A stretch of 64,000 nucleotides of DNA. It comes from UBA1479 sp048263775. Its GTDB lineage: Bacteria > Pseudomonadota > Alphaproteobacteria > Rhodospirillales > Casp-alpha2. The stretch covers positions 121,031 through 185,030 of the forward strand of contig JBLXDU010000010.1 in the NCBI GenBank assembly GCA_048263775.1, written 5' to 3'. Below the pieces are notes generated by a model. That model was given only the letters and a program-made list of their open reading frames with translations. It was not told the origin of the DNA and searched no databases. This document shows positions 42,298 to 51,626 of the stretch, in pieces. A program made the position numbers and the translations under genes. Within the stretch, counting starts at the first letter, position 1. The number at the start of each line of letters is the position of its first letter.

Positions 42298-43305
42298 TTA
42301 TTTCGCACCATGCATGGCCAGCGCGGTGTCCGGCATGCGGTTGGAGAAGCCCCATTCGTTGTCGTACCAGCTGAGCACGCGCACGAAATTGCCGTCGATC
42401 ACCTGGGTCTGGGTGGAATCGAAGCTCGAGCTTGCGGGGTTGTGATTGAAGTCGATGGAGACCAGAGGCTCGGTGTTGTAGGCGAGCACACCCTTGAGCC
42501 GGCCGTTGGAGGCCTCCAGCATGGCCGCGTTGATTTCCTCGGCCGTGGTCGAACGCCCGGCCGTGAAGGTCAGGTCGATCAGCGACACGTTGGGGGTCGG
42601 CACGCGGATCGCGGTGCCGTCCAACTTGCCCTTCAGTTCCGGCAGCACAAGGCCGACGGCCTTGGCCGCACCGGTCGAGGTCGGGATCATGGACACAGCG
42701 CAGGCGCGCGCCCGGCGGGGGTCCGAATGCAGGGTGTCGAGCGGACGCTGATCGCCGGTGTAGGCGTGGATCGTCGTCATATAGCCCTTTTCGATGCCGA
42801 CCAGTTTGTGCAGCACGTCGGCCACGGGGGCCAAGCAGTTGGTCGTGCAGGACGCATTGGAAACGACCGTATGGCCGGCTTCCAGCTTGTCGTGGTTGAC
42901 GCCATAGACGACGGTCAGATCGACGCCCGAGGCCGGGGCCGAGACTAGAACCTTGGCGGCACCCGCGTCCAGGTGCTTGGCGGCGCTGTCGCGGTCAGTG
43001 AACAGGCCGGTGCATTCCAGGGCCACGTCGATGCCCAGTTCCTTCCAGGGCAGATCGGCGGGATTACGCTCGGCCGTAACCTTGATCGGCCCGGCGCCGA
43101 CGTTCATGACGTCGCCCGCGACCGACACATCCATGCCCAGCGGCCCGTGCACGGAATCGTATTTAAGAAGGTGGGCGTTCATTTCGGGCGAGCCCAGGTC
43201 GTTGATGGCGACGACTTCGATGTCGTTACGCCGCGATTCCAAAATGCCCCGAAGAACCAAACGACCAATTCTTCCGAACCCGTTGATCGCAACCCGAACC
43301 GCCAT
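42298..43305 (-). CDS. gap: glyceraldehyde-3-phosphate dehydrogenase
   Basis: 335 residues from the ATG at 43305 (MAVRVAINGFGRIGRL). It oxidises glyceraldehyde-3-phosphate with NAD(P)+ in glycolysis, or runs in reverse. The NINGFGRIG loop, catalytic Cys in SNASCTTNCLAP and the His-containing HAYTGDQ segment are intact. The neighbouring pgk and fba genes of many alphaproteobacterial gap operons are absent here. First gene of the gap-148aa-thiE-efp-like run. Confidence 0.95.
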   Translation of the reverse strand: MAVRVAINGFGRIGRLVLRGILESRRNDIEVVAINDLGSPEMNAHLLKYDSVHGPLGMDVSVAGDVMNVGAGPIKVTAERNPADLPWKELGIDVALECTGLFTDRDSAAKHLDAGAAKVLVSAPASGVDLTVVYGVNHDKLEAGHTVVSNASCTTNCLAPVADVLHKLVGIEKGYMTTIHAYTGDQRPLDTLHSDPRRARACAVSMIPTSTGAAKAVGLVLPELKGKLDGTAIRVPTPNVSLIDLTFTAGRSTTAEEINAAMLEASNGRLKGVLAYNTEPLVSIDFNHNPASSSFDSTQTQVIDGNFVRVLSWYDNEWGFSNRMPDTALAMHGAK

Positions 43306-43376
43306 GAATGCCTCCGTAAATTTGTTGAATTTCCTGCATTGAGGCCCCTGCGACGGAAGCCTCTGTCCGGGGCGAG

Positions 43377-43405
43377 CATATAGGCTACCCACCGCCCCCT
43401 GTAAA
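43377..43405 (-). promoter_or_regulatory. sigma-70-type promoter of gap
   Basis: On the minus strand TTTACA (43400-43405) and TATATG (43377-43382) are exactly 17 bases apart. The start would be near 43370, with a leader of about 65 bases. Confidence 0.6.
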
Positions 43406-43457
43406 CCCGCGAACGCCCGGCTGTCCGGGGCGCAATGCCGTCCAATTGATGTGGTGG

Positions 43458-43486
43458 TTGAACTTATGTGCATAGGCACCTATTCT
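43458..43486 (+). promoter_or_regulatory. sigma-70-type promoter of the DUF4164-zapA operon
   Basis: TTGAAC (43458-43463) and TATTCT (43481-43486) are 17 bases apart. The predicted start near 43493 gives a 53-base leader. It faces away from the gap promoter. Confidence 0.55.
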
Positions 43487-43545
43487 TCATAAAATTTTTA
43501 CCCACTAAGGCAATTATATTTTCTTAGTTGGGTCGGGGGGTGTTT

Positions 43546-43776
43546 GTGGCGACCATCAGTAAACCATCACGAGTGGACCGCGCATTCGAGCGGTTGGAAG
43601 GTGCCTTGTCGCGCCTGGAAAAGGCCGTTCAGGCACGCGGCACCGCTGCGGCTGAAGGCGGCGGCGACACGGGGGCATTGCGGGCGGAGAACGCCCGCCT
43701 GCAGACCGTGACCGAGGAGGTCAAGGGGCGTCTCGACGGCGCCATCGGCCGCCTTGAAAAAGTCCTCGAAGGCTAG
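43546..43776 (+). CDS. DUF4164 family small coiled-coil protein
   Basis: 76 residues from the GTG at 43546 (MATISKPSRVDRAFERLEG), which has GGGGGG nearby; a TTG at 43528 would add six residues. Two amphipathic helices, RLEGALSRLEKAV and LRAENARLQTVTEEVKGRL, form a likely coiled coil. It is 14 bases before zapA and in the same operon, suggesting a cell-division link, but the function is unknown. Confidence 0.78.
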   Translation: MATISKPSRVDRAFERLEGALSRLEKAVQARGTAAAEGGGDTGALRAENARLQTVTEEVKGRLDGAIGRLEKVLEG

Positions 43777-43790
43777 GGTCGGATCACGCC

Positions 43791-44126
43791 ATGGCCCATG
43801 TCACCGTCACCATCAACGGACGTCAGTATCAGGTCGCCTGCGACGACGGGCAGGAAGCGCACCTGTCGCGGCTCGGCAAGTATGTCGACAACCGGGTTCA
43901 GGAACTGGTTGCCGCCGTCGGCCAGGCCGGGGATGCCCGGCTTCTGGTCATGGTCAGCCTGCTTCTCGCCGACGAATTGTCCGACGCCTATGCGGAACTG
44001 GAGTCGATCAGCCGCAAAAGTGAAGGCGTCGCCCGGCTTATCGAATCCGAGGAAAAGGTCAGCCGCACCCTGGAAAGTATCGCCGACCGCATCGAAGGCA
44101 TTGCCGTGGGGCTTGAACAAGCCTAA
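43791..44126 (+). CDS. zapA: cell division protein ZapA
   Basis: 111 residues. The start MAHVTVTINGRQYQVACDDGQE is the ZapA beta hairpin, followed by a long helix (DELSDAYAELESISRKSE) that dimerises. ZapA bundles FtsZ filaments at the division ring. It stands directly before the 6S RNA, a conserved order in Alphaproteobacteria. Confidence 0.93.
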   Translation: MAHVTVTINGRQYQVACDDGQEAHLSRLGKYVDNRVQELVAAVGQAGDARLLVMVSLLLADELSDAYAELESISRKSEGVARLIESEEKVSRTLESIADRIEGIAVGLEQA

Positions 44127-44166
44127 CTTCCGCTCAGGCGGAGCGCTGCGGAGCGCGTTAGGTACA

Positions 44167-44319
44167 TTATCCCTGGGGCGATGCGTCCTTTAAGGGTGCT
44201 GTCCCTGCCGGGTTGCACGGGTTCGTCCTGGACGCTCGGTATCACGGTGCCCAACCTGTTGAGAGCAGGCCACGGAGGATCTTAACGCCGACGGCTACTG
44301 CGGCACCGCCGACTTTTTT
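44167..44319 (+). ncRNA. ssrS: 6S RNA (SsrS)
   Basis: About 150 bases with no open frame, located between zapA and the 5-formyl-THF cyclo-ligase gene, the conserved 6S position. CCCTGGGGCGATGCG opens it. GGGTTG near 44210 can pair with CAACC near 44250, forming the long hairpin with internal bubble that mimics an open promoter. CGGCACCGCCGAC and a TTTTTT tract (44314-44319) end it. 6S RNA binds housekeeping RNA polymerase in stationary phase. Ends are estimates. Confidence 0.75.
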
Positions 44320-44372
44320 CGTCTTGGGTATTGTTACGGCACCCGAATTTCGGGTTCCGTCATCAAATCATT

Positions 44373-44954
44373 ATGGATCTCCTCGAGCAAAAGCGTCTCC
44401 TGCGCAAAGAAGCCGCCGTCCGGCGCACGCGCGCGCATGCCGACCAAGGGAGCGCCGCCGCCACTGCCGTTGCCTGTCATGCCGTGGCTTTGGCCCAGGC
44501 GCTGACACCGGGCTGGGCGTCCGGTTATCTCGCCATGCAGGACGAAATGGATGTTCTCCCCGCAATCCTGGCCCTGGCCGCCAACGGCTGGCAGGGCTGT
44601 CTGCCCGTGGTCGTGGGCAAGGCACAGCCGCTACGATTCCGGGCCTGGACACCGGGGGTGAAGCTGACGAACGGCGTGTTCGGCACCCGTCATCCGGCGG
44701 ACGGAGCGGAGGACGTGCGTCCTGATTTGCTTCTGGTGCCGCTGCTTGCCTTCGACCGAACCGGATATCGGCTTGGCTGGGGTGGCGGATTCTATGACCG
44801 GACCTTGGCCGAACTGCGAAATTCCGGCACGCCCGTTGCCGCAGTCGGGGTCGGTTATTCGGCCCAGGAAGTTGACGCCGTGCCGCGCGACCATTACGAC
44901 GCACGCCTTGACTGGGTCGTGACCGAGGACGACATCATTAAAATTACGCCTTAA
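44373..44954 (+). CDS. 5-formyltetrahydrofolate cyclo-ligase
   Basis: 193 residues from the ATG at 44373. It converts 5-formyl-THF to 5,10-methenyl-THF using ATP. The family core GWGGGFYDRTL is near residue 145, with PLLAFDRTGYRL before it. It may be cotranscribed with 6S RNA, as in other bacteria. An in-frame start at 44331 is less likely because it would almost touch the 6S terminator. Confidence 0.92.
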   Translation: MDLLEQKRLLRKEAAVRRTRAHADQGSAAATAVACHAVALAQALTPGWASGYLAMQDEMDVLPAILALAANGWQGCLPVVVGKAQPLRFRAWTPGVKLTNGVFGTRHPADGAEDVRPDLLLVPLLAFDRTGYRLGWGGGFYDRTLAELRNSGTPVAAVGVGYSAQEVDAVPRDHYDARLDWVVTEDDIIKITP

Positions 44955-45006
44955 CCGTCCCGGCGAGGCATTTTGGGGCCAAGGCACTAGGTATTAAGGT
45001 CAGTTT

Positions 45007-45834
45007 ATGAAAATCATGATTGTCGGGGATGTGGTCGGCCGAAGCGGCCGGGACGCTGTGGCCAAACATCTGCCGGCCCTGCGCGCGCAACTGGACCTCG
45101 ACTTCGTCATCGTCAATGGTGAGAACGCGGCCCATGGTTTCGGCATTACCGAGGCGATCTGCAACGATCTTTATGGGCAAGGCGCCGACGTCATCACCAC
45201 GGGCAACCATGTGTGGGATCAGCGCGAGATCATGAATTACATCGACGGCGACGACCGCTTGCTGCGTCCCCTGAACTTTCCCGCCGGCACGCCCGGCAAG
45301 GGGGCCGGCGTGTTCGAGACCAAGGACGGCCGCAAGGTCATGGTCGTGCACGCCATGTGCCGTTTGTTCATGGACCCGCTCGACGATCCCTTCGCCGGGG
45401 TGGACGAGGCCTTGAAGAACCACCGCCTGGGGGCGGCCAGCGGGCGCGGCAACGTCGACGCCATCCTGCTCGATCTGCACGGCGAGGCGTCGTCGGAAAA
45501 GATGGCCATGGCCCATTTCCTGGACGGCCGAGTGTCGGCGGTGGTCGGGACCCACACCCATGTGCCGACGGCGGACGCCCAGGTGTTCAAGGGTGGCACG
45601 GCCTATCAGACCGACCTGGGCATGACCGGCGATTATGATTCCGTGATCGGCATGCAGAAGGAAAACGCCACGGCGCGGTTTACCACCAAGCTGCCGCAGG
45701 GCCGGTTGGAGCCCGCGAGCGGCGAGGCAACCTTCTGCGCCATGTACCTGGAAACCGACGATGGCACGGGTCTGGCGACGCGGGCGGAGCCCGTGCGCCT
45801 GGGCGGCCGCCTGGCACCGGCGGTGCCGGGATAG
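45007..45834 (+). CDS. YmdB-type metallophosphoesterase (TIGR00282 family)
   Basis: 275 residues. Metal ligands are visible in MIVGDVVGRSGRD, VNGENAAHGFGIT, TTGNHVWDQREI and GTHTHVPTAD. Bacillus YmdB hydrolyses 2',3'-cyclic nucleotides and affects biofilm. The role in this organism is not known. The 167 bases to yebC contain no clear feature. Confidence 0.92.
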   Translation: MKIMIVGDVVGRSGRDAVAKHLPALRAQLDLDFVIVNGENAAHGFGITEAICNDLYGQGADVITTGNHVWDQREIMNYIDGDDRLLRPLNFPAGTPGKGAGVFETKDGRKVMVVHAMCRLFMDPLDDPFAGVDEALKNHRLGAASGRGNVDAILLDLHGEASSEKMAMAHFLDGRVSAVVGTHTHVPTADAQVFKGGTAYQTDLGMTGDYDSVIGMQKENATARFTTKLPQGRLEPASGEATFCAMYLETDDGTGLATRAEPVRLGGRLAPAVPG

Positions 45835-46001
45835 CTGGCTAACCTGAAAATCAACCTTTTCCTTGGCCTGCGGCCTTTCACGGCGGACGAAATCTTGCCA
45901 TATTGCGGGCCTAGCTTCATCGCCGGCGACACTCGCGCCGGTCCCATCATTTGGGTATAATCCCGACGAATCGCCACGACATATAGGGGGTTCCCGCCAA
46001 A

Positions 46002-46745
46002 ATGGCTGGTCATTCCAAATTTAAGAACATCATGCACCGCAAAGGCCGTCAGGACGCCAAGCGGGCGAAGGTCTTTGCCAAACTGGGCCGCGAAGTGACG
46101 GTCGCCGCGCGCCAAGGCCCCGATCCCAACTTCAATGCCGCCCTGCGTTTGGCTGTCGCCAACGCTAAGGCCTTGAACATGCCCAACGACGTCATCAATC
46201 GGGCGATCCAAAAGGCACAGGGCAATGATGCCGAGAATTACGAGGAAATCCGCTACGAAGGCTACGGCCCGGGCGGTGTCGCCGTGATCGTCGAGGCCCT
46301 GTCCGACAACCGCAACCGCACGGCCTCGGAAGTGCGCACCGCCTTTTCCAAGAACGGCGGCAACCTGGGCGAGACGGGCAGCGTCGCCTTCATGTTCGAC
46401 CGGGTCGGCCAGATCACCTATCCGGCCGCCGTCGCCGGCGCAGAGGCCATGTTCGAAGGGGCGCTGGAAGCGGGCGCGGAGGATGTGGAATCGGATGACG
46501 AAAACCACACCATCACCTGCCAGCCTGACGATTTCGCCGCCGTGCGCGACGCGCTGGAAGAACGCTTCGGTGAGCCGGAAGAGGCGCGCCTGGCCTGGAA
46601 GCCACAGAATTCCATCTCAGTCGATGAAGGTACGGCGCAGACATTGCTGAAGCTGATTGATGCGTTGGAAGACAACGACGACGTGCAGCGTGTCGCCGCC
46701 AATTTCGAGGTCGACGACGAGATCATGGAAAGGCTGAGCGCTTAA
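46002..46745 (+). CDS. YebC/PmpR family DNA-binding protein
   Basis: 247 residues, full length. The start MAGHSKFKNIMHRK is family-specific, followed by AGPGGVAVIVE-like GYGPGGVAVIVEAL and RTASEVRTAF. The family includes DNA-binding regulators, and mitochondrial TACO1 links it to translation of proline-rich sequence. It precedes ruvC, the usual order. Confidence 0.94.
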   Translation: MAGHSKFKNIMHRKGRQDAKRAKVFAKLGREVTVAARQGPDPNFNAALRLAVANAKALNMPNDVINRAIQKAQGNDAENYEEIRYEGYGPGGVAVIVEALSDNRNRTASEVRTAFSKNGGNLGETGSVAFMFDRVGQITYPAAVAGAEAMFEGALEAGAEDVESDDENHTITCQPDDFAAVRDALEERFGEPEEARLAWKPQNSISVDEGTAQTLLKLIDALEDNDDVQRVAANFEVDDEIMERLSA

Positions 46746-46791
46746 ATCGTAAAGCGGACGCCACAGGGATACGGAGCGGAATGGAACACGG

Positions 46792-47304
46792 ATGCGGCTG
46801 ATCGGGTTTGACCCGGGGTTGAAGAACACCGGATGGGGCGTCATCGAACACGCCGGCAACCGGCTTCGCTATGTCGCCGACGGCGTTGTTTCCTCCGATC
46901 CGAAGGCCAGCCTTGCCGAACGTCTGGTGCAACTTCACGACGGGTTGGTCGAGGTCATCCGCGCCATGGCCCCGGTCGAAGCGGCGGTCGAGGAAACCTT
47001 CGTCAACACCAACCCGACGACGACCTTGAAGCTGGGCCAGGCCCGCGGCATTTCCATGCTGGTGCCGGCCTTGGCCGGTCTGCCGGTGTTCGAATACACC
47101 CCCAATCTCGTGAAAAAGACCGTGGTCGGCACCGGCCATGCGGCCAAGGAACAGGTCCAGATGATGGTGCGCACATTGTTGCCGGGGGCGGCCTTCAAAA
47201 GCGCCGACAGCGCCGATGCCCTGGCCGTCGCCATCTGTCACGCCCATCACCGCACCGCGCCGGGCCATGCGTCGAGCGCCGCCATGGCGGGAGCGGCCCG
47301 GTGA
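46792..47304 (+). CDS. ruvC: Holliday junction resolvase RuvC
   Basis: 170 residues. Catalytic acids are in LIGFDPGLKN (Asp), VEETFVN (Glu), and DSADALAVAICH with the two late acids. It cleaves four-way junctions bound by RuvAB. It overlaps ruvA by four bases, GTGA. Confidence 0.95.
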   Translation: MRLIGFDPGLKNTGWGVIEHAGNRLRYVADGVVSSDPKASLAERLVQLHDGLVEVIRAMAPVEAAVEETFVNTNPTTTLKLGQARGISMLVPALAGLPVFEYTPNLVKKTVVGTGHAAKEQVQMMVRTLLPGAAFKSADSADALAVAICHAHHRTAPGHASSAAMAGAAR

Positions 47305-47960
47305 TCGCGCGGCTCAAAGGCTTTGTCGATGCCGTCGGCACGGACACCGCCGTGATCGACGTGAACGGGGTCGGCTATCTTGTGCACGCGTCGTCGCGGA
47401 CCCTGTCGCAGATGGGGCAGGGGGAGGCGGTGGCGCTGTTCATCGAAACCCACGTGCGCGAAGACCACATCCATCTATACGGTTTTCTGCGCGCCGATGA
47501 ACAGGACTGGTTCCGCCTGTTGACCACCGTGCAGGGCGTGGGCGCCAAGGTTGCCCTCGCCATGCTGTCGGCGCTGACCGGCGACATGCTGCTGCAGGCC
47601 ATCGCGGCCGGCGACAAGGCGGCCGTGTGCCGCGCCCCCGGCGTCGGGCCCAAGCTGGCGCAGCGCATTCTCCATGAATTGAAGGACAAGGTCGGGGCCC
47701 TCGCCTTGGGGCCGGTGGCGGCCAAGGGCGGTGCGGCATCAGCCCCGGGCGCGGCCAAGCCGGATTCCACCGGTGATGCGGCGCAAGATTTGCTGCGCGA
47801 TGCGGCGTCGGCCTTGGTCAACCTCGGCTATACGCCGTCGGAAGCCTTGGGGGCGGTATCCCGCGCCGCCCAGGCGTCGGATGCCGCCTTGACCCTGGAG
47901 GCCCTGATCCGTGCCGGGCTGGCCGAGCTTGCCCCGAGCGACCAGCGGCGGGGGGCGTAA
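47301..47960 (+). CDS. ruvA: Holliday junction branch-migration protein RuvA
   Basis: 219 residues from a GTG at 47301. The OB-fold starts MIARLKGFVDAVG, helix-hairpin-helix motifs appear as VQGVGAKVALAML and APGVGPKLAQRIL, and the carboxyl domain III (LVNLGYTPSEA) contacts RuvB. Coupled to ruvC by overlap, with ruvB six bases downstream. Confidence 0.95.
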   Translation: MIARLKGFVDAVGTDTAVIDVNGVGYLVHASSRTLSQMGQGEAVALFIETHVREDHIHLYGFLRADEQDWFRLLTTVQGVGAKVALAMLSALTGDMLLQAIAAGDKAAVCRAPGVGPKLAQRILHELKDKVGALALGPVAAKGGAASAPGAAKPDSTGDAAQDLLRDAASALVNLGYTPSEALGAVSRAAQASDAALTLEALIRAGLAELAPSDQRRGA

Positions 47961-47966
47961 GCGACA

Positions 47967-49022
47967 ATGGCCGAGGAACGCATGATCCAGCCGGAAGTTG
48001 TGGAAGACGACTTCGCTGCCGACCCCGGCCTGCGGCCCCAGACGCTTGGCGATTTCGTCGGCCAGGACCAGGCGCGTGAAAACCTGAAGGTGTTCATCGA
48101 GGCCGCGCGGTCGCGCGGCGAAGCCATGGACCATGTCCTGTTCTTCGGCCCCCCGGGGCTGGGCAAGACGACCCTGGCGCAGATCGTCGCCCGCGAACTG
48201 GGTGTGGGCTTCCGCGCCACCTCGGGCCCCGTGGGCGCCAAGGCGGGCGACCTGGCGGCGATCCTCACCAATCTGCAGCCGCGCGATGTTCTGTTCATCG
48301 ACGAAATCCACCGCCTTAGCCCGATTGTCGAAGAAATCCTCTATCCGGCGATGGAGGATTATCAGCTCGACCTGATCATCGGCGAGGGGCCGGCGGCGCG
48401 CTCCGTGCGCATTGATCTGCCGCCCTTCACCCTGGTCGGGGCGACGACCCGTTCAGGCCTGATCACGACACCGCTGCGCGATCGTTTCGGTATTCCCGTG
48501 CGGCTCAATTTTTACAGCCCGGAAGCACTAGAGGGTATCGTGCGCCGGGGGGCGGCATTGCTGGGCCTGGACTTGACGTCCGAGGGGGCGCTGGAAATCG
48601 CCCGCCGGTCCCGCGGTACACCGCGGGTCGCGGGCAGGCTGCTGCGCCGAGTCCGCGATTTTGCCGCTGTCGACGGATCAGGGTCCGTGGATGCTCGGAT
48701 CGCCGATGCGGCTCTGACGCGGCTTGAAGTCGATCAGCGCGGGCTCGACGCCATGGACCGCCGCTACCTGACCTGTATCTGCGGCAATTACGGCGGCGGG
48801 CCGGTCGGCGTGGAAACTTTGGCCGCTGCCCTGTCGGAACAGCGCGACACCATCGAGGAAGTGATCGAGCCCTTCCTGATCCAGCAGGGGTTATTGATGC
48901 GCACGCCGCGCGGCCGCGCCGTGACGCCTGAGACGTTCCGGCATCTGGGGCTCGACCTACCGCCGGGTGCGCCGCAACTTGACCTTCTTTCCGCCACAAG
49001 TGGGACGGAGGATGACGCGTGA
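47967..49022 (+). CDS. ruvB: Holliday junction branch-migration helicase RuvB
   Basis: 351 residues. GPPGLGKTT is the Walker A, DEIHR the Walker B, and GATTRSGLIT the sensor I region; RSRGTPRVAGRLLRR is the sensor II arginine segment. Hexameric motor for branch migration. It overlaps ybgC by four bases (GTGA). Confidence 0.96.
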   Translation: MAEERMIQPEVVEDDFAADPGLRPQTLGDFVGQDQARENLKVFIEAARSRGEAMDHVLFFGPPGLGKTTLAQIVARELGVGFRATSGPVGAKAGDLAAILTNLQPRDVLFIDEIHRLSPIVEEILYPAMEDYQLDLIIGEGPAARSVRIDLPPFTLVGATTRSGLITTPLRDRFGIPVRLNFYSPEALEGIVRRGAALLGLDLTSEGALEIARRSRGTPRVAGRLLRRVRDFAAVDGSGSVDARIADAALTRLEVDQRGLDAMDRRYLTCICGNYGGGPVGVETLAAALSEQRDTIEEVIEPFLIQQGLLMRTPRGRAVTPETFRHLGLDLPPGAPQLDLLSATSGTEDDA

Positions 49023-49456
49023 TCGGAACAGGAGAAACGCCCTGCCACCGCATGCCCGTGCGTGTTTATTACGAGGATACGGACGCCGGCGGCATCGTCT
49101 ATTACGCCAATTACCTGCGCTATGCGGAACGCGCCCGAACGGAGCTTCTTCGTGAACTGGGATTTGAAAATTCCGCGATTTTGGCGCAGAAGGGCGTCGC
49201 GCTTGCCGTGCGCCGGGTCAGTGCCGAATACCTGAAGCCGGCGCGGCTAGACGATGCCCTTAGCGTCGAAACGCGGGTGCTGGCGGTGCGGGGGGCGACC
49301 GTGGAGATGGCCCAAGTGGTGCGCCGGGGCGATGACGACCTGGTGCAGATGAGTCTGACCCTCGCTTGTATGAACACGGCCGGACGGCCCGTGCGCCTAC
49401 CGGCCGAAGTGCGAATTGAAATGGCCCGGATCGCCGATGCCGGCGATGGGCCTTAA
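49019..49456 (+). CDS. ybgC: tol-pal-associated acyl-CoA thioesterase YbgC
   Basis: 145 residues from the GTG at 49019; an ATG 11 codons on (MPVRVYYED) is the alternative. YYEDTDAGGIVYYANYLRYAERAR is the hotdog active-site helix, with catalytic Asp. The enzyme hydrolyses short-chain acyl-CoAs and accompanies tol genes in most proteobacteria. Coupled to ruvB by overlap. Confidence 0.94.
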   Translation: MIGTGETPCHRMPVRVYYEDTDAGGIVYYANYLRYAERARTELLRELGFENSAILAQKGVALAVRRVSAEYLKPARLDDALSVETRVLAVRGATVEMAQVVRRGDDDLVQMSLTLACMNTAGRPVRLPAEVRIEMARIADAGDGP

Positions 49457-49481
49457 GAAAAACGGAACGAGACGAACAAAG

Positions 49482-50192
<711 letters not shown>

Positions 50193-50208
50193 GGCGGGGA
50201 GCGGGAAC

Positions 50209-50667
50209 GTGGCCGTCACCATACAGCGGACCTCGCGCCGACGGCGCAAGAACCGGGCGCTGATGAGCGACATCAACGTTACGCCGTTCGTCGACGTGAT
50301 GCTGGTCCTGCTCATTATCTTCATGGTCACGGCGCCGCTGTTGACCGTGGGGGTTCAGGTCGACCTGCCGGACACCAAAGCGGGCGCCGTCAGCGGCCAG
50401 GATGAGCCGTTGGCCGTCAGCGTCGACGCCGGCGGGCAGATTTATATTCAGGACACGGCCGTTGACTTGGACACATTGGTGCCAAGATTGCACGCTATCA
50501 CCGGCAATAATCCGGACATTCGGATCTTCGTCAGAGGGGATAGGGCCATCAATTACGGACGTGTCATGGCGGTGATGGGACAGATCAACGCAGCCGGCTA
50601 CCGGCGCGTGGCGTTGATCGCGCAGGAACCGGGCAAGGCGGCGAAACGCCCGCCTGCCAAGAAGTAA
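50209..50667 (+). CDS. tolR: Tol-Pal system protein TolR
   Basis: 152 residues from a GTG at 50209. SDINVTPFVDVMLVLLIIFMV is the single helix with the ion-carrying Asp. The periplasmic domain (about 65-140) holds VFVRGDRAINYGRVMAVM-like sequence, and the lysine-rich end follows. Partner of TolQ. Confidence 0.95.
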   Translation: MAVTIQRTSRRRRKNRALMSDINVTPFVDVMLVLLIIFMVTAPLLTVGVQVDLPDTKAGAVSGQDEPLAVSVDAGGQIYIQDTAVDLDTLVPRLHAITGNNPDIRIFVRGDRAINYGRVMAVMGQINAAGYRRVALIAQEPGKAAKRPPAKK

Positions 50668-50678
50668 GTCGGGGCCCC

Positions 50679-51626
50679 TTGCGGACCGCACTGATCACAT
50701 CCGTCTCCCTGCACGTGGGTTTGGTGCTGGCCGCTTGGCTTGGCCTGCCGTTCAACAAGATCACGCCGTTGCATGAAGAGCAGCCGATCTTCGTCGAGAT
50801 CGTCGACGTCGATGAGATGCGCAACGCGCCGCCGATCCCGGTTCAGGAAACCCCGAAGAAAGAGGCCAAGGCCGAACCGCCCAAGCCGCCGACGCCGCCG
50901 AAGCCGAAACCGGCGCCGCCAACGCCCAAGCAGCCCGAGATCGCGGCCCTGCCGCCCAAGCCAGAGGCGGAGCCCGAACCCCTGCCCAAGGCGAAGCCGG
51001 AACCCAAGCCCGAACCGGAGCCCAAGAAGGAAGCGGAACCCAAGCCCGAGAAAAAGCCGGAACCGCCCAAACCGAAACTGGCCCAAGTCGAGGTCCCGAA
51101 GAAACCCAAGAAGCCGCAAAAGCCGACCTTCGATACGGCGTCCGTGCTGAAGACGCTTGAGAAGATCAAGCAGCAGCCGACGCCGAAGACCGAGGAAAAG
51201 CCGGAGAAGAAAGTGTCGGAAACGCCCAAGGACGACACCATGGCGCGCATCCGGGCGGCGTTGCAGAACAATTCCAAGTCGATCAAGTACGACCCGGACA
51301 AGAAGGTGTCGCAGCTTGAGATCGACCAGTGGCGCACGATGATCCGCAACCAGGTGTCCAAGTGCTGGTCGCCGCCCTATGGTGCGCCGGGGGCGGAAAA
51401 GCTGAGGCCGGAACTGAGACTGACCATGAACCCCGACGGTTCCGTGCAGTCGGTCGAGGTCGAGGACACGGGCCGCATGTTCACCGACCGCTATTTCCAG
51501 GTCGCCGTCGAGGCGGCCCGCCGCGCGGTTCTGGACCCTCGCTGCAACAAGTTCAACCTGCCGCCGGACAAGTATCATGTCTGGCGCGATCTGAAGTTCA
51601 TATTTGACCCGAGCGGAATGCTGTGA
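50679..51626 (+). CDS. tolA: cell envelope integrity protein TolA
   Basis: 315 residues. A TTG start (50679) precedes LRTALITSVSLHVGLVLAAWL, the membrane anchor. Residues 55-185 are a Lys/Pro/Glu-rich segment that spans the periplasm; the carboxyl domain (about 225-315) ends PPDKYHVWRDLKFIFDP. The TTG is an unusual start, but the helix must begin there. It pulls on Pal and TolB. It overlaps tolB by four bases. Confidence 0.93.
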   Translation: MRTALITSVSLHVGLVLAAWLGLPFNKITPLHEEQPIFVEIVDVDEMRNAPPIPVQETPKKEAKAEPPKPPTPPKPKPAPPTPKQPEIAALPPKPEAEPEPLPKAKPEPKPEPEPKKEAEPKPEKKPEPPKPKLAQVEVPKKPKKPQKPTFDTASVLKTLEKIKQQPTPKTEEKPEKKVSETPKDDTMARIRAALQNNSKSIKYDPDKKVSQLEIDQWRTMIRNQVSKCWSPPYGAPGAEKLRPELRLTMNPDGSVQSVEVEDTGRMFTDRYFQVAVEAARRAVLDPRCNKFNLPPDKYHVWRDLKFIFDPSGML

